Of a DNA stretch of 32,879 nucleotides, positions 1 through 7,712 are shown piece by piece; the first letter of the stretch is position 1, and every line of letters starts with the position of its first letter. The notes under the pieces are model-generated. The model ran no database searches. It was not told the origin of the DNA and saw nothing but the letters and a program-made list of their open reading frames with translations. Source of the stretch: Polaromonas sp. (GTDB lineage Bacteria > Pseudomonadota > Gammaproteobacteria > Burkholderiales > Burkholderiaceae_C); the NCBI RefSeq assembly GCF_018780625.1, contig NZ_JADMJK010000122.1:1-32879 (forward strand), in the 5' to 3' direction. A program made the translations under genes and the position numbers.

Positions 1-1
1 G

Positions 2-559
2 CTGGGCACCAGCGCCATGCCGGTACGTGAAGCCATCAACAAGCTGGCGGCTGACAATGCGCTTGAAATCCTGCCCAACAAATCCGTGCGCGTCCCCGTC
101 ATGACGCGTTCCGGGTTTCGGGAGCTCGTCGTCATCAGGCTGGTGGTCGAAGGACTCGCCATTGAAACAGCCGCGAAACTGATCACCGCAGCGCAGCTGG
201 CCAGGCTCGCCGAACTGGAGCAAGCGTTCTGCCGGGAAATGTCGCTGGGCGAGCCCGACGTCAATCAGATCATTCAAATCAACAAGCAATTTCACTTCAC
301 GGCCTACGCCGCGGCGCAAATGCCGGCGCTGAGCAGCCTGATCGAAGGTTTGTGGCTCCGCATAGGACCGGTGCTCAACCTGGACTTGCGCAATAGCGCT
401 TCAAGGCGACGATCGGACCTGCCCTCGGTTGCCGCCCACCGCGCGCTGGTGGATGCCTTGCGCGCCGGGGACGGTGCTGCAGCCAAGAGGGCGCTGGCGC
501 TGGATATCAACAGCGCGGCCGAGGTCATCCTCTCAGGAACCGGACTGAAAGAATCCTGA
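2..559 (+). CDS. GntR family regulator, FCD type (5' end outside window)
   Basis: Transcriptional regulator of the FadR/FCD branch of GntR. The reading frame is already open at the left edge, so the start codon and most of the winged helix lie outside the window; the ATG at 17 is internal. The first residues (LGTSAMPVREAINKLAAD) match the end of the recognition helix of a GntR winged helix, followed by the wing (EILPNKSVRVP). The rest is an all-helical FCD ligand-binding domain with the usual conserved histidines in QFHFTAYA and in AAHRALVDALRAGD near the C-terminus, which in this family bind a metal or an organic acid. Family known, ligand unknown; the genes it controls are probably to the left. 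It ends 74 bp before the stop of the convergent adenosyltransferase gene. Confidence 0.9.
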   Translation: MGTSAMPVREAINKLAADNALEILPNKSVRVPVMTRSGFRELVVIRLVVEGLAIETAAKLITAAQLARLAELEQAFCREMSLGEPDVNQIIQINKQFHFTAYAAAQMPALSSLIEGLWLRIGPVLNLDLRNSASRRRSDLPSVAAHRALVDALRAGDGAAAKRALALDINSAAEVILSGTGLKES

Positions 560-633
560 GCACGCCAGCGTTTTAGCGCTACCCGGCGAGCGTGTTCGCC
601 GCTTTTTCAGTCACCGTTCAGCGCCTGCCAGCC

Positions 634-1203
634 TCACGCCTCTTTGTCCATGCTGGCCAGGCGCGTGCTCTTCCAGTACACATCGTCCCCGCCATGCATG
701 CGGTTGAGCACGCGCGACAGCACAAACATCAAATCGCTCAGGCGGTTCAGGTACTGGCGCGGCGTGTCCTTCAGCGCTTCCTCGTTGCCCAGCGCCACCA
801 CGGCGCGCTCGGCGCGGCGCGCCACGGTGCGGCAGACATGGGCCTGCGCGGCGCCGCGCGTGCCGGCCGGCAAGATGAATTCCTGCAGGCGCGGCAGCTG
901 TTCGTTGTGCGCGGCCAGCGCCTCGTCCAGCGCCAGCACGGACTCGGGCTTGAGCAGTTCAAACCCCGGAATCGACAGCTCGCCGCCCAGGTTGAACAGC
1001 TGGTGCTGGATTTCCACCAGCAGCGTGCGCACCTCGGGCGGCATGTCCTCGCACAGCAGGACGCCGATATGCGAATTGAGCTCGTCCACCTCGCCCATGG
1101 CATGCACGCGCAGGCTGTTCTTGGACACGCGGGTGTTGTCGCCGAGTCCGGTGGTGCCGTTGTCGCCGGTGCGGGTGGCGATTTGCGAGAGTCTGTTGGC
1201 CAT
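634..1203 (-). CDS. cob(I)yrinic acid a,c-diamide adenosyltransferase, PduO type
   Basis: Transfers the adenosyl group of ATP to cob(I)alamin to make coenzyme B12. The 189-residue length is normal for the PduO-type (ACA) family, which forms a trimer of helical bundles. Visible signatures are the N-terminal ATP-binding motif TRTGDNGTTGLGDNTRVSK (residues 10-28), VDELNSHIG just after it, ILPAGT in the middle and the C-terminal CRTVARRAERAV helix with the arginines that bind nucleotide and cobalamin. The start MANRLSQIATRTGD is typical. The gene stands alone, convergent with the GntR gene and divergent from the EF-hand gene; no cobalamin riboswitch was recognised upstream. No other B12 gene is present in the window. 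Confidence 0.93.
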   Translation of the reverse strand: MANRLSQIATRTGDNGTTGLGDNTRVSKNSLRVHAMGEVDELNSHIGVLLCEDMPPEVRTLLVEIQHQLFNLGGELSIPGFELLKPESVLALDEALAAHNEQLPRLQEFILPAGTRGAAQAHVCRTVARRAERAVVALGNEEALKDTPRQYLNRLSDLMFVLSRVLNRMHGGDDVYWKSTRLASMDKEA

Positions 1204-1400
1204 GGTGTGGTGCTGCGTTGCAGGCAGAAAAGTGATGTTGTCCGAACGCCCCGGGAAGGCCCGTTACCGAAGTTACCCAGGGCAAGAAAATGTGTGGCAA
1301 TGCGCCCGCCTGTGAGCAAGGAAACACCCTGCAAAACTGCTGGCGGCGGCGGGCGGTCTGCGGTGCAATCAGCGCTTGTTCAACCCCGATGGCTCTTCGC

Positions 1401-1769
1401 ATGTCCGTGTCCGCAACTGTCAAACGCTTGTCAAAACATTCTATTCCCAACTTTGAAATTAGCAGTGTGCTGCTGTTGGCCGCGCTGGTCATGGGCGCGG
1501 CCCATTCGGCGCGGGCCCAAACGTCCCCCGCCTACAGCCCGCCTTCGCAAAGGGCGATGTCGGTCACGTCGGTCGCCATTCCGCCGAACAAGGCACCCCA
1601 CCACGATCTGGAAGCCGCCTTCAAGCGGGCCGACGCCAGCCGGGACGGCCAGTTGAGCCGCCAGGAAATCGAGCATTTCCCGGCGTTGACCCATCGGTTT
1701 GAGCAACTGGACCGCAACAGCGACGGCTTTCTTTCGCCCGACGAATTTCGTCAAGCCGCCGGGTCCTGA
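1401..1769 (+). CDS. exported EF-hand domain protein
   Basis: Small calcium-binding protein, 122 residues from the ATG at 1401; an in-frame ATG at 1389 would add four residues. A signal peptide is visible at residues 1-39: basic start, hydrophobic SSVLLLAALVMGAA, cleavage near SARA-Q. Two canonical EF-hand loops follow: D78-A-S-R-D-G-Q-L-S-R-Q-E89 and D104-R-N-S-D-G-F-L-S-P-D-E115, each with acidic or polar residues at loop positions 1, 3, 5 and Glu at 12. The protein is therefore probably periplasmic and binds Ca2+ through a paired EF hand; no enzymatic domain is present. No good Shine-Dalgarno sequence precedes either start, so the start is uncertain. Monocistronic as far as can be seen. 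Confidence 0.8.
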   Translation: MSVSATVKRLSKHSIPNFEISSVLLLAALVMGAAHSARAQTSPAYSPPSQRAMSVTSVAIPPNKAPHHDLEAAFKRADASRDGQLSRQEIEHFPALTHRFEQLDRNSDGFLSPDEFRQAAGS

Positions 1770-1823
1770 GCGCTCCCGGGCAGCCGCAGGCCGTAAACTG
1801 CGCGCTAGCCCTGGAGACCCCAC

Positions 1824-3245
1824 ATGAACGCACCCCTGCCCGACCACCTGCTGCCCGAAATCCGTCTGCGCGACACGCCACCGGCCCTGCTGGAGGCGCT
1901 GAAAGCGCGTTTTGCCGAGCGCTGCTCGCTGGCCCTGGTGGTGCGCGAGCAGCACGGCCGCGACGAGTCCTCGTTTGCGGCGCCGCCGCCCGCTGCCGTG
2001 GTGTTTGCCGAAAGCACGCAAGACGTGGCCGACGCCGTGAAGCTGGCCAGCCAGTACCGGGTGCCGGTGATTCCGTTTGGCGTGGGCACCTCGCTCGAAG
2101 GCCACCTGCTGGCGGTGCAAGGCGGCATCAGCGTTGACGTGAGCCGCATGAACCAGGTGCTGTCCATCAACGCGGACGACCTGACGGTGACGGTGCAGCC
2201 GGGCGTGACGCGCAAGCAGCTCAACGAGGCGGTCAAAAGCACCGGCCTGTTTTTCCCGATTGACCCGGGCGCCGACGCCACGCTGGGCGGCATGAGCGCC
2301 ACGCGTGCCAGCGGCACCAACGCCGTGCGCTACGGCACCATGCGCGAAAACGTGCTGGCGCTCGAAGTCGTCACGGCCAGCGGCGAGGTGATCCGCACCG
2401 GCACGCGCGCCAAGAAATCATCGGCCGGCTACGACCTGACACGCCTGATGGTGGGCAGCGAAGGCACGCTGGGCGTGATCACCGAAGTCACGGTCAGGCT
2501 CTACCCCCTGCCCGAGGCGATTTCGGCGGCGATCTGCTCGTTTCCGAGCATTGAAGCGGCCGTGCGCACCACGATTGAAGTGATCCAGCTGGGCGTGCCC
2601 ATTGCCCGCGTGGAGCTGGTGGACGCCAAGACCGTGCGCATGGTGAACGCCCACAGCAAGCTCGGCCTGCGCGAGGAACCGCTGCTGCTGATGGAGTTTC
2701 ATGGCACGCCCGGCAGCGTGAAGGAGCAAGCCGAACTGGTTCAGGAACTGGCCAGCGGCCACGGTGGCAATGCCTTTGAATGGGCCAGCACACCCGAAGA
2801 GCGCACGCGCCTCTGGACGGCCCGGCACAACGCCTACTTTGCCGCCATCCAGAGCAAGCCCGGCTGCCGCGCCATCTCCACCGACACCTGCGTGCCGATT
2901 TCACGGCTGGCCGACTGCCTGCTCGAATCTGTGGCCGAAGCCGACGCCAGCGGCATTCCCTACCTGCTCGTCGGCCATGTGGGCGACGGCAACTTTCACT
3001 TTGGCTACCTGATCGACCCTGACAAGCCCCAGGAGCGCGAAGTGGCCGAAGCGCTGAACCACCAGCTGGTGGCGCGCGCACTGCGGCTGGAAGGAACCTG
3101 TACCGGCGAGCACGGCATCGGTCTGGGAAAAATCGATTTTCTGGTGGCCGAGACCGGCGACGGCGCGGTGGCCATGATGCGCAGCATCAAGCGCGCGCTG
3201 GACCCGCACAACATCATGAACCCGGGCAAGATCTTCACGCTTTGA
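1824..3245 (+). CDS. FAD-binding oxidoreductase, D-lactate dehydrogenase (LDHD/GlcD) type
   Basis: Flavoprotein of 473 residues with an N-terminal FAD-binding PCMH domain (about residues 50-225) and a C-terminal FAD-oxidase domain. Visible signatures are the pyrophosphate-binding stretch PFGVGTSLEGH, VQPGVTRKQLNEA, DPGADATLGGM, the MVGSEGTLGVIT motif, and the C-terminal VGHVGDGNFHF and TGEHGIGLGKI histidine motifs that belong to the active site of D-2-hydroxyacid dehydrogenases. The family oxidises D-lactate, glycolate or related 2-hydroxyacids and passes electrons to cytochrome c or quinone. Substrate choice cannot be read from the sequence; the single-polypeptide layout and GVGTSLEGH motif fit D-lactate dehydrogenase better than multi-subunit glycolate oxidase. 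A GGAGA ribosome site precedes the ATG. Confidence 0.9.
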   Translation: MNAPLPDHLLPEIRLRDTPPALLEALKARFAERCSLALVVREQHGRDESSFAAPPPAAVVFAESTQDVADAVKLASQYRVPVIPFGVGTSLEGHLLAVQGGISVDVSRMNQVLSINADDLTVTVQPGVTRKQLNEAVKSTGLFFPIDPGADATLGGMSATRASGTNAVRYGTMRENVLALEVVTASGEVIRTGTRAKKSSAGYDLTRLMVGSEGTLGVITEVTVRLYPLPEAISAAICSFPSIEAAVRTTIEVIQLGVPIARVELVDAKTVRMVNAHSKLGLREEPLLLMEFHGTPGSVKEQAELVQELASGHGGNAFEWASTPEERTRLWTARHNAYFAAIQSKPGCRAISTDTCVPISRLADCLLESVAEADASGIPYLLVGHVGDGNFHFGYLIDPDKPQEREVAEALNHQLVARALRLEGTCTGEHGIGLGKIDFLVAETGDGAVAMMRSIKRALDPHNIMNPGKIFTL

Positions 3246-3349
3246 GCGCGGCTTGTCCCCTTGCGCCGGCTCAACTGCCGGGAAGCTAAGCGCTGGACTT
3301 TTGGGCGCAGCGGCCCCACGCTGCATGAAACACGACCGGATGGCCCGCC

Positions 3350-4876
3350 ATGAAAAATCCACCACCGCCCCAGCAGCCTGAAGAAATTGAACTCAAGCTC
3401 GCGCTGCCCACGCGCGCGCCCACGGCGCTGGCAGAGCAGCTGGCCCGCACGCCCTTGCTGGCGCGCCGCAAGCCTACGCAACTGCCGCTGCACAACATCT
3501 ATTTCGACACCCCCGGGCAACTGCTGCACCAGGCGCGGGTGGCCTTGCGGCTGCGCCGCGTCGGCAGCGAGGCCAGCCCGCAGTGGCTGCAAACCCTGAA
3601 GATGGGCGGGCGCAGTGACTCGGCGCTGAGCCAGCGCGGTGAATGGGAGGCGCCCGTGCCCGGCCCGGCCTTGTCATGGCAGGCGCTGCAGGCCACGCCG
3701 TGGTCAGGGCTGGACCCGGACGGCAGTGTTTTCAAGGCGCTGGCGCCGTGCTTTGCGACCGACTTTGAGCGCACCCGCTGGACCGTTCGCAAGCGTGACC
3801 ACAGCGTGGTCGAGGTGGCGCTGGACATTGGCCATGTCGGGCTGGGCGAGCAGCGCACCCCCATTTGTGAACTGGAGCTTGAACTGCTGGCGGGCCCGCC
3901 GGGCGCGCTGTTCGACGTGGCCCGCCAAATTGCGCGCAGCGTGGCCGTGCTGCCAGCCAACACCAGCAAGGCCGAGCGCGGCTATGCCCTGGCGCTTGGC
4001 ACGCTGGCGCTGCCCCGGCGCGCCCAGCCGCCGGCGCTGGCGCCCGGCATGGCCTTGAGCGATGCCGCGCAGTGCGTGCTGCGCGAAATGTTTGCCCAGT
4101 TCACCACCAACCTGGACACGCTGCGCAGCTCGGACGACCCCGAGGTGGTGCACCAGGCCCGCGTCGGCTGGCGCCGCTTCAGAAGCGCGCTGCGGCTGTT
4201 CAGGCCCGCCCTGGCGGCGCACCCCCTGCCCTCATGGCAGGCGCTGAAGCCGCTGCTGTCTTTCATGGGCGCGTTACGGGATCTGGACGTGGCCCGGACC
4301 GACACCTTGCCGCCGCTGGCCGAGGCCTACGCGGCCGGTGACGCCAGTCGCGCTGCCAAGTGGCAGGCGCTGGACCAGGCCTTGGCGCAAGCGGCCGCGC
4401 TGCAGCGCAAATCGGTGCGCTATGCGCTTGAGGCACCGGCGCTGGGTTCGGCCCTGCTGGCGACCACCGAATGGCTGGAGACCCTGCCCGGAGCCAACGT
4501 CCCCGCCGTCAAGGGCCGCCAGAAAACGCAGCTGCGGCGCTGGGCCAGGCGCCGCATCACGCGCCTGCACGCGCAGTTGGAGCGGGCCCTCAAGGACGCC
4601 TCGAATCCGGACCGCCAGCACCGCGCCCGCATTCTGGCCAAGCGCCTGCGCTACGGCGTGGAAGCGCTGCGCCCGCTGCTGCCCAGGGGGCAGGCCAAGC
4701 GCTGGACCCAGCAGGCCACCACGCTGCAAACCGGCCTGGGCGCCAGCCGCGACATGGTGCAGGCGGGCGTATTGGCCGCCAGCCTGGACGCCGACCGCGC
4801 GCTGGTGGAGTTTTTGCGCGGCGTGGCGGTGGGCCAGCAGCGCGATACCTTGCTGCCGGCGGCCAACGCCCGTTGA
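3350..4876 (+). CDS. CYTH and CHAD domain protein (inorganic triphosphatase/polyphosphate-associated)
   Basis: Two-domain protein of 508 residues. The N-terminal CYTH domain (about residues 10-210) begins with the diagnostic ExExK motif E12-I-E-L-K16 and continues with arginine-rich strands such as ARVALRLRRVG that line a triphosphate tunnel. The C-terminal CHAD domain (about 235-500) is helical with conserved basic motifs: VHQARVGWRRFRSALRLF near residue 267 and RARILAKRLRYGVEAL near 425. Relatives such as E. coli YgiF hydrolyse inorganic tripolyphosphate, and CHAD domains bind polyphosphate; this is family knowledge. It follows the D-LDH gene by about 100 bp and converges with the SDR gene with only 9 bp between the stop codons, so 3' ends of the two transcripts probably overlap. 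Confidence 0.9.
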   Translation: MKNPPPPQQPEEIELKLALPTRAPTALAEQLARTPLLARRKPTQLPLHNIYFDTPGQLLHQARVALRLRRVGSEASPQWLQTLKMGGRSDSALSQRGEWEAPVPGPALSWQALQATPWSGLDPDGSVFKALAPCFATDFERTRWTVRKRDHSVVEVALDIGHVGLGEQRTPICELELELLAGPPGALFDVARQIARSVAVLPANTSKAERGYALALGTLALPRRAQPPALAPGMALSDAAQCVLREMFAQFTTNLDTLRSSDDPEVVHQARVGWRRFRSALRLFRPALAAHPLPSWQALKPLLSFMGALRDLDVARTDTLPPLAEAYAAGDASRAAKWQALDQALAQAAALQRKSVRYALEAPALGSALLATTEWLETLPGANVPAVKGRQKTQLRRWARRRITRLHAQLERALKDASNPDRQHRARILAKRLRYGVEALRPLLPRGQAKRWTQQATTLQTGLGASRDMVQAGVLAASLDADRALVEFLRGVAVGQQRDTLLPAANAR

Positions 4877-4885
4877 CCCGCGCGC

Positions 4886-5674
4886 CTAGGCGGCCCGGCT
4901 TCGCAGCGTGGGCAGGCCGACACCGGCCGAGTCGAAACCGCCGTCGACCGCCAGGAACTGGCCGTTGACATAACTGGCGGCAGGGCTGCACAGGAAGCCC
5001 ACGACCGACGCGATTTCATCGGTGGTGCCATAGCGGTTCAGCGGAATCGCGTCGTAGTAGTCGGAGCGGATGGCCACACTGTGGACCAGCTTGGCCATTT
5101 CGGTCTCTACCGGGCCGGGCGCGATGGCGTTCACGCGGATGCCCACGTTGCCCAGCTCAACCGCTTGCTGCTTGGTGAGGTGAATCAGCGCGGCCTTGCT
5201 GGTGCCGTAGGCGACGCGCAGCGTGCTGGCGCGCAAACCCGAGATGGAGGCAATATTGACAATGCTGCCGCCGCCGCTTTTGATCATCACTGGCGCGCAG
5301 GCCTGGGTGCACAAAAACGCGCCGTCCAGGTTGGTTCCCAGCACATGGCGCCATTCCTCGAAACTGGTCTCGGCGATGGGCTTGAAAACCGCCACGCCCG
5401 CGTTGTTCACCAGCGCGTCGATGCGTCCAAAAGTGGCTGCGATCTGGTCGACGGCCGCTTGCACCTGCTGGGGGTTGGACACGTCGCAGTGCACGGCCAG
5501 GACATGCTGGGGGTCGTTCAGCGCGGCGTCGGTTTTGGCCAGCGTATCGGCATCGATGTCGATCAGGGCGACGCGGTGGCCGTGCGCCAAAAACCACTGG
5601 CCAATGGCCAGGCCGATGCCGCGTGCGCCGCCGGTGATCACGGCGACCGGGCTTGATTCAATAGGGACTGTCAT
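4886..5674 (-). CDS. SDR family NAD-dependent oxidoreductase
   Basis: Classical short-chain dehydrogenase of 262 residues. It shows the Rossmann motif TGGARGIG (14-21), an aspartate at the end of strand 2 (D39, in ALIDIDAD) that favours NAD(H) over NADP(H), NNAG (90-93), the catalytic Ser near 143 and YxxxK (Y156, K160). The C-terminal part carries the usual PGPVETEM and DGGFDSAG segments. It probably oxidises or reduces a hydroxy or keto group of a pathway intermediate. It is the last gene of a leftward operon behind two PPC-domain proteins, starting 56 bp after the second one, with a good AGGAG site before its ATG. The substrate is not identifiable. Confidence 0.92.
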   Translation of the reverse strand: MTVPIESSPVAVITGGARGIGLAIGQWFLAHGHRVALIDIDADTLAKTDAALNDPQHVLAVHCDVSNPQQVQAAVDQIAATFGRIDALVNNAGVAVFKPIAETSFEEWRHVLGTNLDGAFLCTQACAPVMIKSGGGSIVNIASISGLRASTLRVAYGTSKAALIHLTKQQAVELGNVGIRVNAIAPGPVETEMAKLVHSVAIRSDYYDAIPLNRYGTTDEIASVVGFLCSPAASYVNGQFLAVDGGFDSAGVGLPTLRSRAA

Positions 5675-5730
5675 GAATGCTCCTTAAAAAGCGGGTTGGT
5701 TGTAAAAAATTCGAATGACTTGATTGATTT

Positions 5731-6129
5731 TCAGGCGGCGCTGTCCGGCAGCCATTCTTCCAGCGTGACCTCAAAGGTCATGCAGATCGGGTTCTGGCCC
5801 GCCACAAAGGCGCCGCCAAAAACATTGCCTTCGGGGTCGGCGACCACGCCCGACAGGCAGGCCTGCAGCGATCCGTCGGCCTGCGCGCGGATCTCGCCGG
5901 CGAGGCTGACAATCTCCACCGCCGGCCCCCGGATCTGCTGCGCGCTGCCGTCCTGGCGGCGCAGGCAGGCGTCGACCAGGCTGCCGAGCGCGCCACGCAC
6001 GAAGGCGTTCCTGAAGCCGTGCGCCAGGCACAGTTGCTCCACCCCCTGGACCAGGTCCTCATTGGGTGCGATGCGTGCGTAGGCCACCCGGCCCATGGCG
6101 CCGCTCTCGACAAAGGCCGCGCTATGCAT
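5731..6129 (-). CDS. PPC/DUF296 domain protein, shorter paralogue lacking the His cluster
   Basis: 132-residue protein starting MHSAAFVESGAMG. The upstream gene's last codons overlap its start by 8 bp (ATGCATAG), so the two are translationally coupled. The body resembles the PPC (DUF296) fold: a conserved AFVRGALGSLVDACL strand-turn, EIVSLAGEI, and near the C-terminus ADPEGNVFGGAFVAG followed by TFEVTLEEWL. In most stand-alone bacterial PPC proteins the two strands before and within this region carry an HxH and a GGH motif thought to bind a metal; here the equivalent positions read QAC (89-91) and GGA (105-107), so the site seems lost. Function unknown. The tandem arrangement with the His-containing partner suggests a hetero-oligomer; that is inference. 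Confidence 0.75.
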   Translation of the reverse strand: MHSAAFVESGAMGRVAYARIAPNEDLVQGVEQLCLAHGFRNAFVRGALGSLVDACLRRQDGSAQQIRGPAVEIVSLAGEIRAQADGSLQACLSGVVADPEGNVFGGAFVAGQNPICMTFEVTLEEWLPDSAA

Positions 6130-6673
6130 GCGCCATCTCCTGCCGGGGTTGCAGCAAGGACAGATTGGTTTCAGGGTCGTAGCACACGCGCAGCTCGAAG
6201 TCGTCCAGCGAGGTGACCAGCACCGCAATAGGCTCGGGGCCGACGATGCTTTGACTGGCCAGGATATGGCCGCCCCTGACCAGGCCGGCGGCGGTCCGGA
6301 TCGCCGCATGGCAATGAACCAGTGCGGCGCCTTGCGCGCTCTTGCCCAGCGTGGCATTGCCAAAAATCATGAAGGCTTGCCCGCCGTCGATGGGCGCACT
6401 GTAGGCAGCGACCGACTGGCCGGAAGGATCGGGCGGTGCCACGCAGTACTGCAGCCGGGAAAAGACCCCGCCCAGCAGGGTAGTCGAGGCGTTCCGGATG
6501 CCCATGGCACCCAGCGGCGCCACCAGGGCATCAAACAAGCTCAGCCCGGGCTGCAGCATCAGCCGGATGTGCCGCCCACGGCGTGAATGCAGGCTGCGGA
6601 TCCGGATCGGGTCCAGCGGGCCCGGATGCACCAGCGTGCGTGGGCGGCTGCCCTTGGGCAGGGTGTGGCTCAT
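6122..6673 (-). CDS. PPC/DUF296 domain protein with intact His cluster
   Basis: 183-residue protein; start chosen at 6673 because a GGAGA site lies just upstream of that ATG, although the frame is open further. The C-terminal two thirds fit the PPC (DUF296) fold: PGLSLFDALVAPLGAMGIRN, then SRLQYCVAPP, then the metal-type motif H120-C-H122 followed by G134-G-H136, and PEPIAVLVTSLDDFELR. Bacterial stand-alone PPC proteins are mostly trimers of unknown role, often proposed to bind a metal at these histidines. It is the first gene of the leftward operon (this gene, the His-less paralogue, SDR) and is divergent from the LysR gene, which is its likely regulator. No close functional assignment is known to me. 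Confidence 0.75.
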   Translation of the reverse strand: MSHTLPKGSRPRTLVHPGPLDPIRIRSLHSRRGRHIRLMLQPGLSLFDALVAPLGAMGIRNASTTLLGGVFSRLQYCVAPPDPSGQSVAAYSAPIDGGQAFMIFGNATLGKSAQGAALVHCHAAIRTAAGLVRGGHILASQSIVGPEPIAVLVTSLDDFELRVCYDPETNLSLLQPRQEMAHA

Positions 6674-6821
6674 GGTGTTGTCTCCTGTTTGCTTGTGATA
6701 AACAATGCCGGCTTTTGCCGAGGATCGCTCGGGCAGCCTGTGGGTCTGGCGCACAGTCTAGGCAATCTCAACCATTTGCAAAAGTCTTATTTTCAGATCG
6801 ATTGATTTAGAATTCCTGTCA
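6674..6821. promoter_or_regulatory. divergent control region, PPC-SDR operon / LysR gene
   Basis: 148 bp between the divergent PPC operon and LysR gene, much more AT-rich in its right half than its surroundings. At 6801-6823 there is an inverted repeat ATTGA-N13-TCAAT whose right arm overlaps the LysR start codon at 6822. LysR-type regulators usually bind such interrupted dyads and repress their own gene, so autoregulation is plausible. A convincing -10/-35 pair for either direction was not identified. Confidence 0.4.
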
Positions 6822-7712
6822 ATGGAACTACGTCACCTACGCTGCCTGGTTGCGGTTGCCGAAGAGCTTCACTTTGGCCGCGCCGCCAAGCGCCTGCACC
6901 TGTCGCAGCCGCCGGTCAGCCTGGCGATCAAGGAGCTTGAAACCGAGCTTGGCCTGCGCCTCTTTGAGCGCACGTCGCGCCATATCCAGCTCACGCCCGG
7001 CGGCGAGGAGGCGCTGCGCGACGCCCGCGCCGTGCTGGCCCGCACCGAGTCCATGCGCCAGCATGCGGGCAACGCGGCGCGCGGCCACGGCGGCTCGTTG
7101 TCGGTCGGCTTCATCAGCCTGGCGGCCTACTCTTTTCTGCCCGACGTGCTGCGCCGCTTCACCACGGACTTTCCGGAGGTGCGCATCTCGCTGCATGAGT
7201 CCACCACGGACCAGATCCTGGGCGACCTGGAGTCCGGCACGCTGGACGTGGGATGCATCTTTGCGTCGCCGCTGCTGCCGGCCACCCTGACCTACCGGGC
7301 GACCAACCGGGACCCGCTGATCATTGCACTGCCGCAGCAGCACCGGCTGGCGCACCTGGCCCGCGTCCCGCTGGAGCGGCTGGCGGATGAACAGTTTTTG
7401 ACGTTCGAGCGCCACTTTGGCCCCATGATGTTCGACACCGTGGTGAGCACCTGCATGCGCCACGGCTTCAGTCCGCGCATCTTTCCGGCGCGGCAAATGC
7501 ACACCATCGTGAGCCTGGTGTCGGGCGGCATTGGCGTGGCGCTGGTGCCGGCGTGCGTCGAGGTGCTGCACCGCGAAGGCGTGGTGTACCGGCCGCTGCG
7601 CGGGGACCGCACGCCGGTGGAAACCGGCGTGGCCTGGCGCACCGAGGACGACGCCCCCGCTGTGCGCGCGTTCATCGGCTATTTGCCCAAAGCGCTCACC
7701 AGGGCGCGCTAG
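6822..7712 (+). CDS. LysR family transcriptional regulator
   Basis: 296-residue LysR-type regulator. The N-terminal winged helix is canonical: MELRHLRCLVAVAEELHFGR, AAKRLHLSQPPVSLAIKELE and LGLRLFERTSR through about residue 60. It is followed by a linker helix and a substrate-binding-protein-like effector domain from about residue 90 (SLSVGFISLAAYSFLPDVL, ending VSGGIGVALVPACVE). The sequence style is close to the BenM/CatM group that sense aromatic or organic acids, but the ligand is not determinable. It is divergent from the PPC-SDR operon and convergent with the IclR gene: both genes end in the same palindromic CTAG, sharing the stop codon bases at 7709-7712. Confidence 0.93.
   Translation: MELRHLRCLVAVAEELHFGRAAKRLHLSQPPVSLAIKELETELGLRLFERTSRHIQLTPGGEEALRDARAVLARTESMRQHAGNAARGHGGSLSVGFISLAAYSFLPDVLRRFTTDFPEVRISLHESTTDQILGDLESGTLDVGCIFASPLLPATLTYRATNRDPLIIALPQQHRLAHLARVPLERLADEQFLTFERHFGPMMFDTVVSTCMRHGFSPRIFPARQMHTIVSLVSGGIGVALVPACVEVLHREGVVYRPLRGDRTPVETGVAWRTEDDAPAVRAFIGYLPKALTRAR

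Noticed and set aside
1204..1400. Possible cobalamin riboswitch before the adenosyltransferase gene
   Set aside because: No conserved B12-box sequence was recognised on the minus strand in this gap.
592..1656. Long rightward open frame of about 354 codons over the adenosyltransferase gene
   Set aside because: It is antisense to a gene with clear PduO motifs and reads as repetitive His/Arg/Gln-rich protein, the usual shadow of GC-rich coding sequence.
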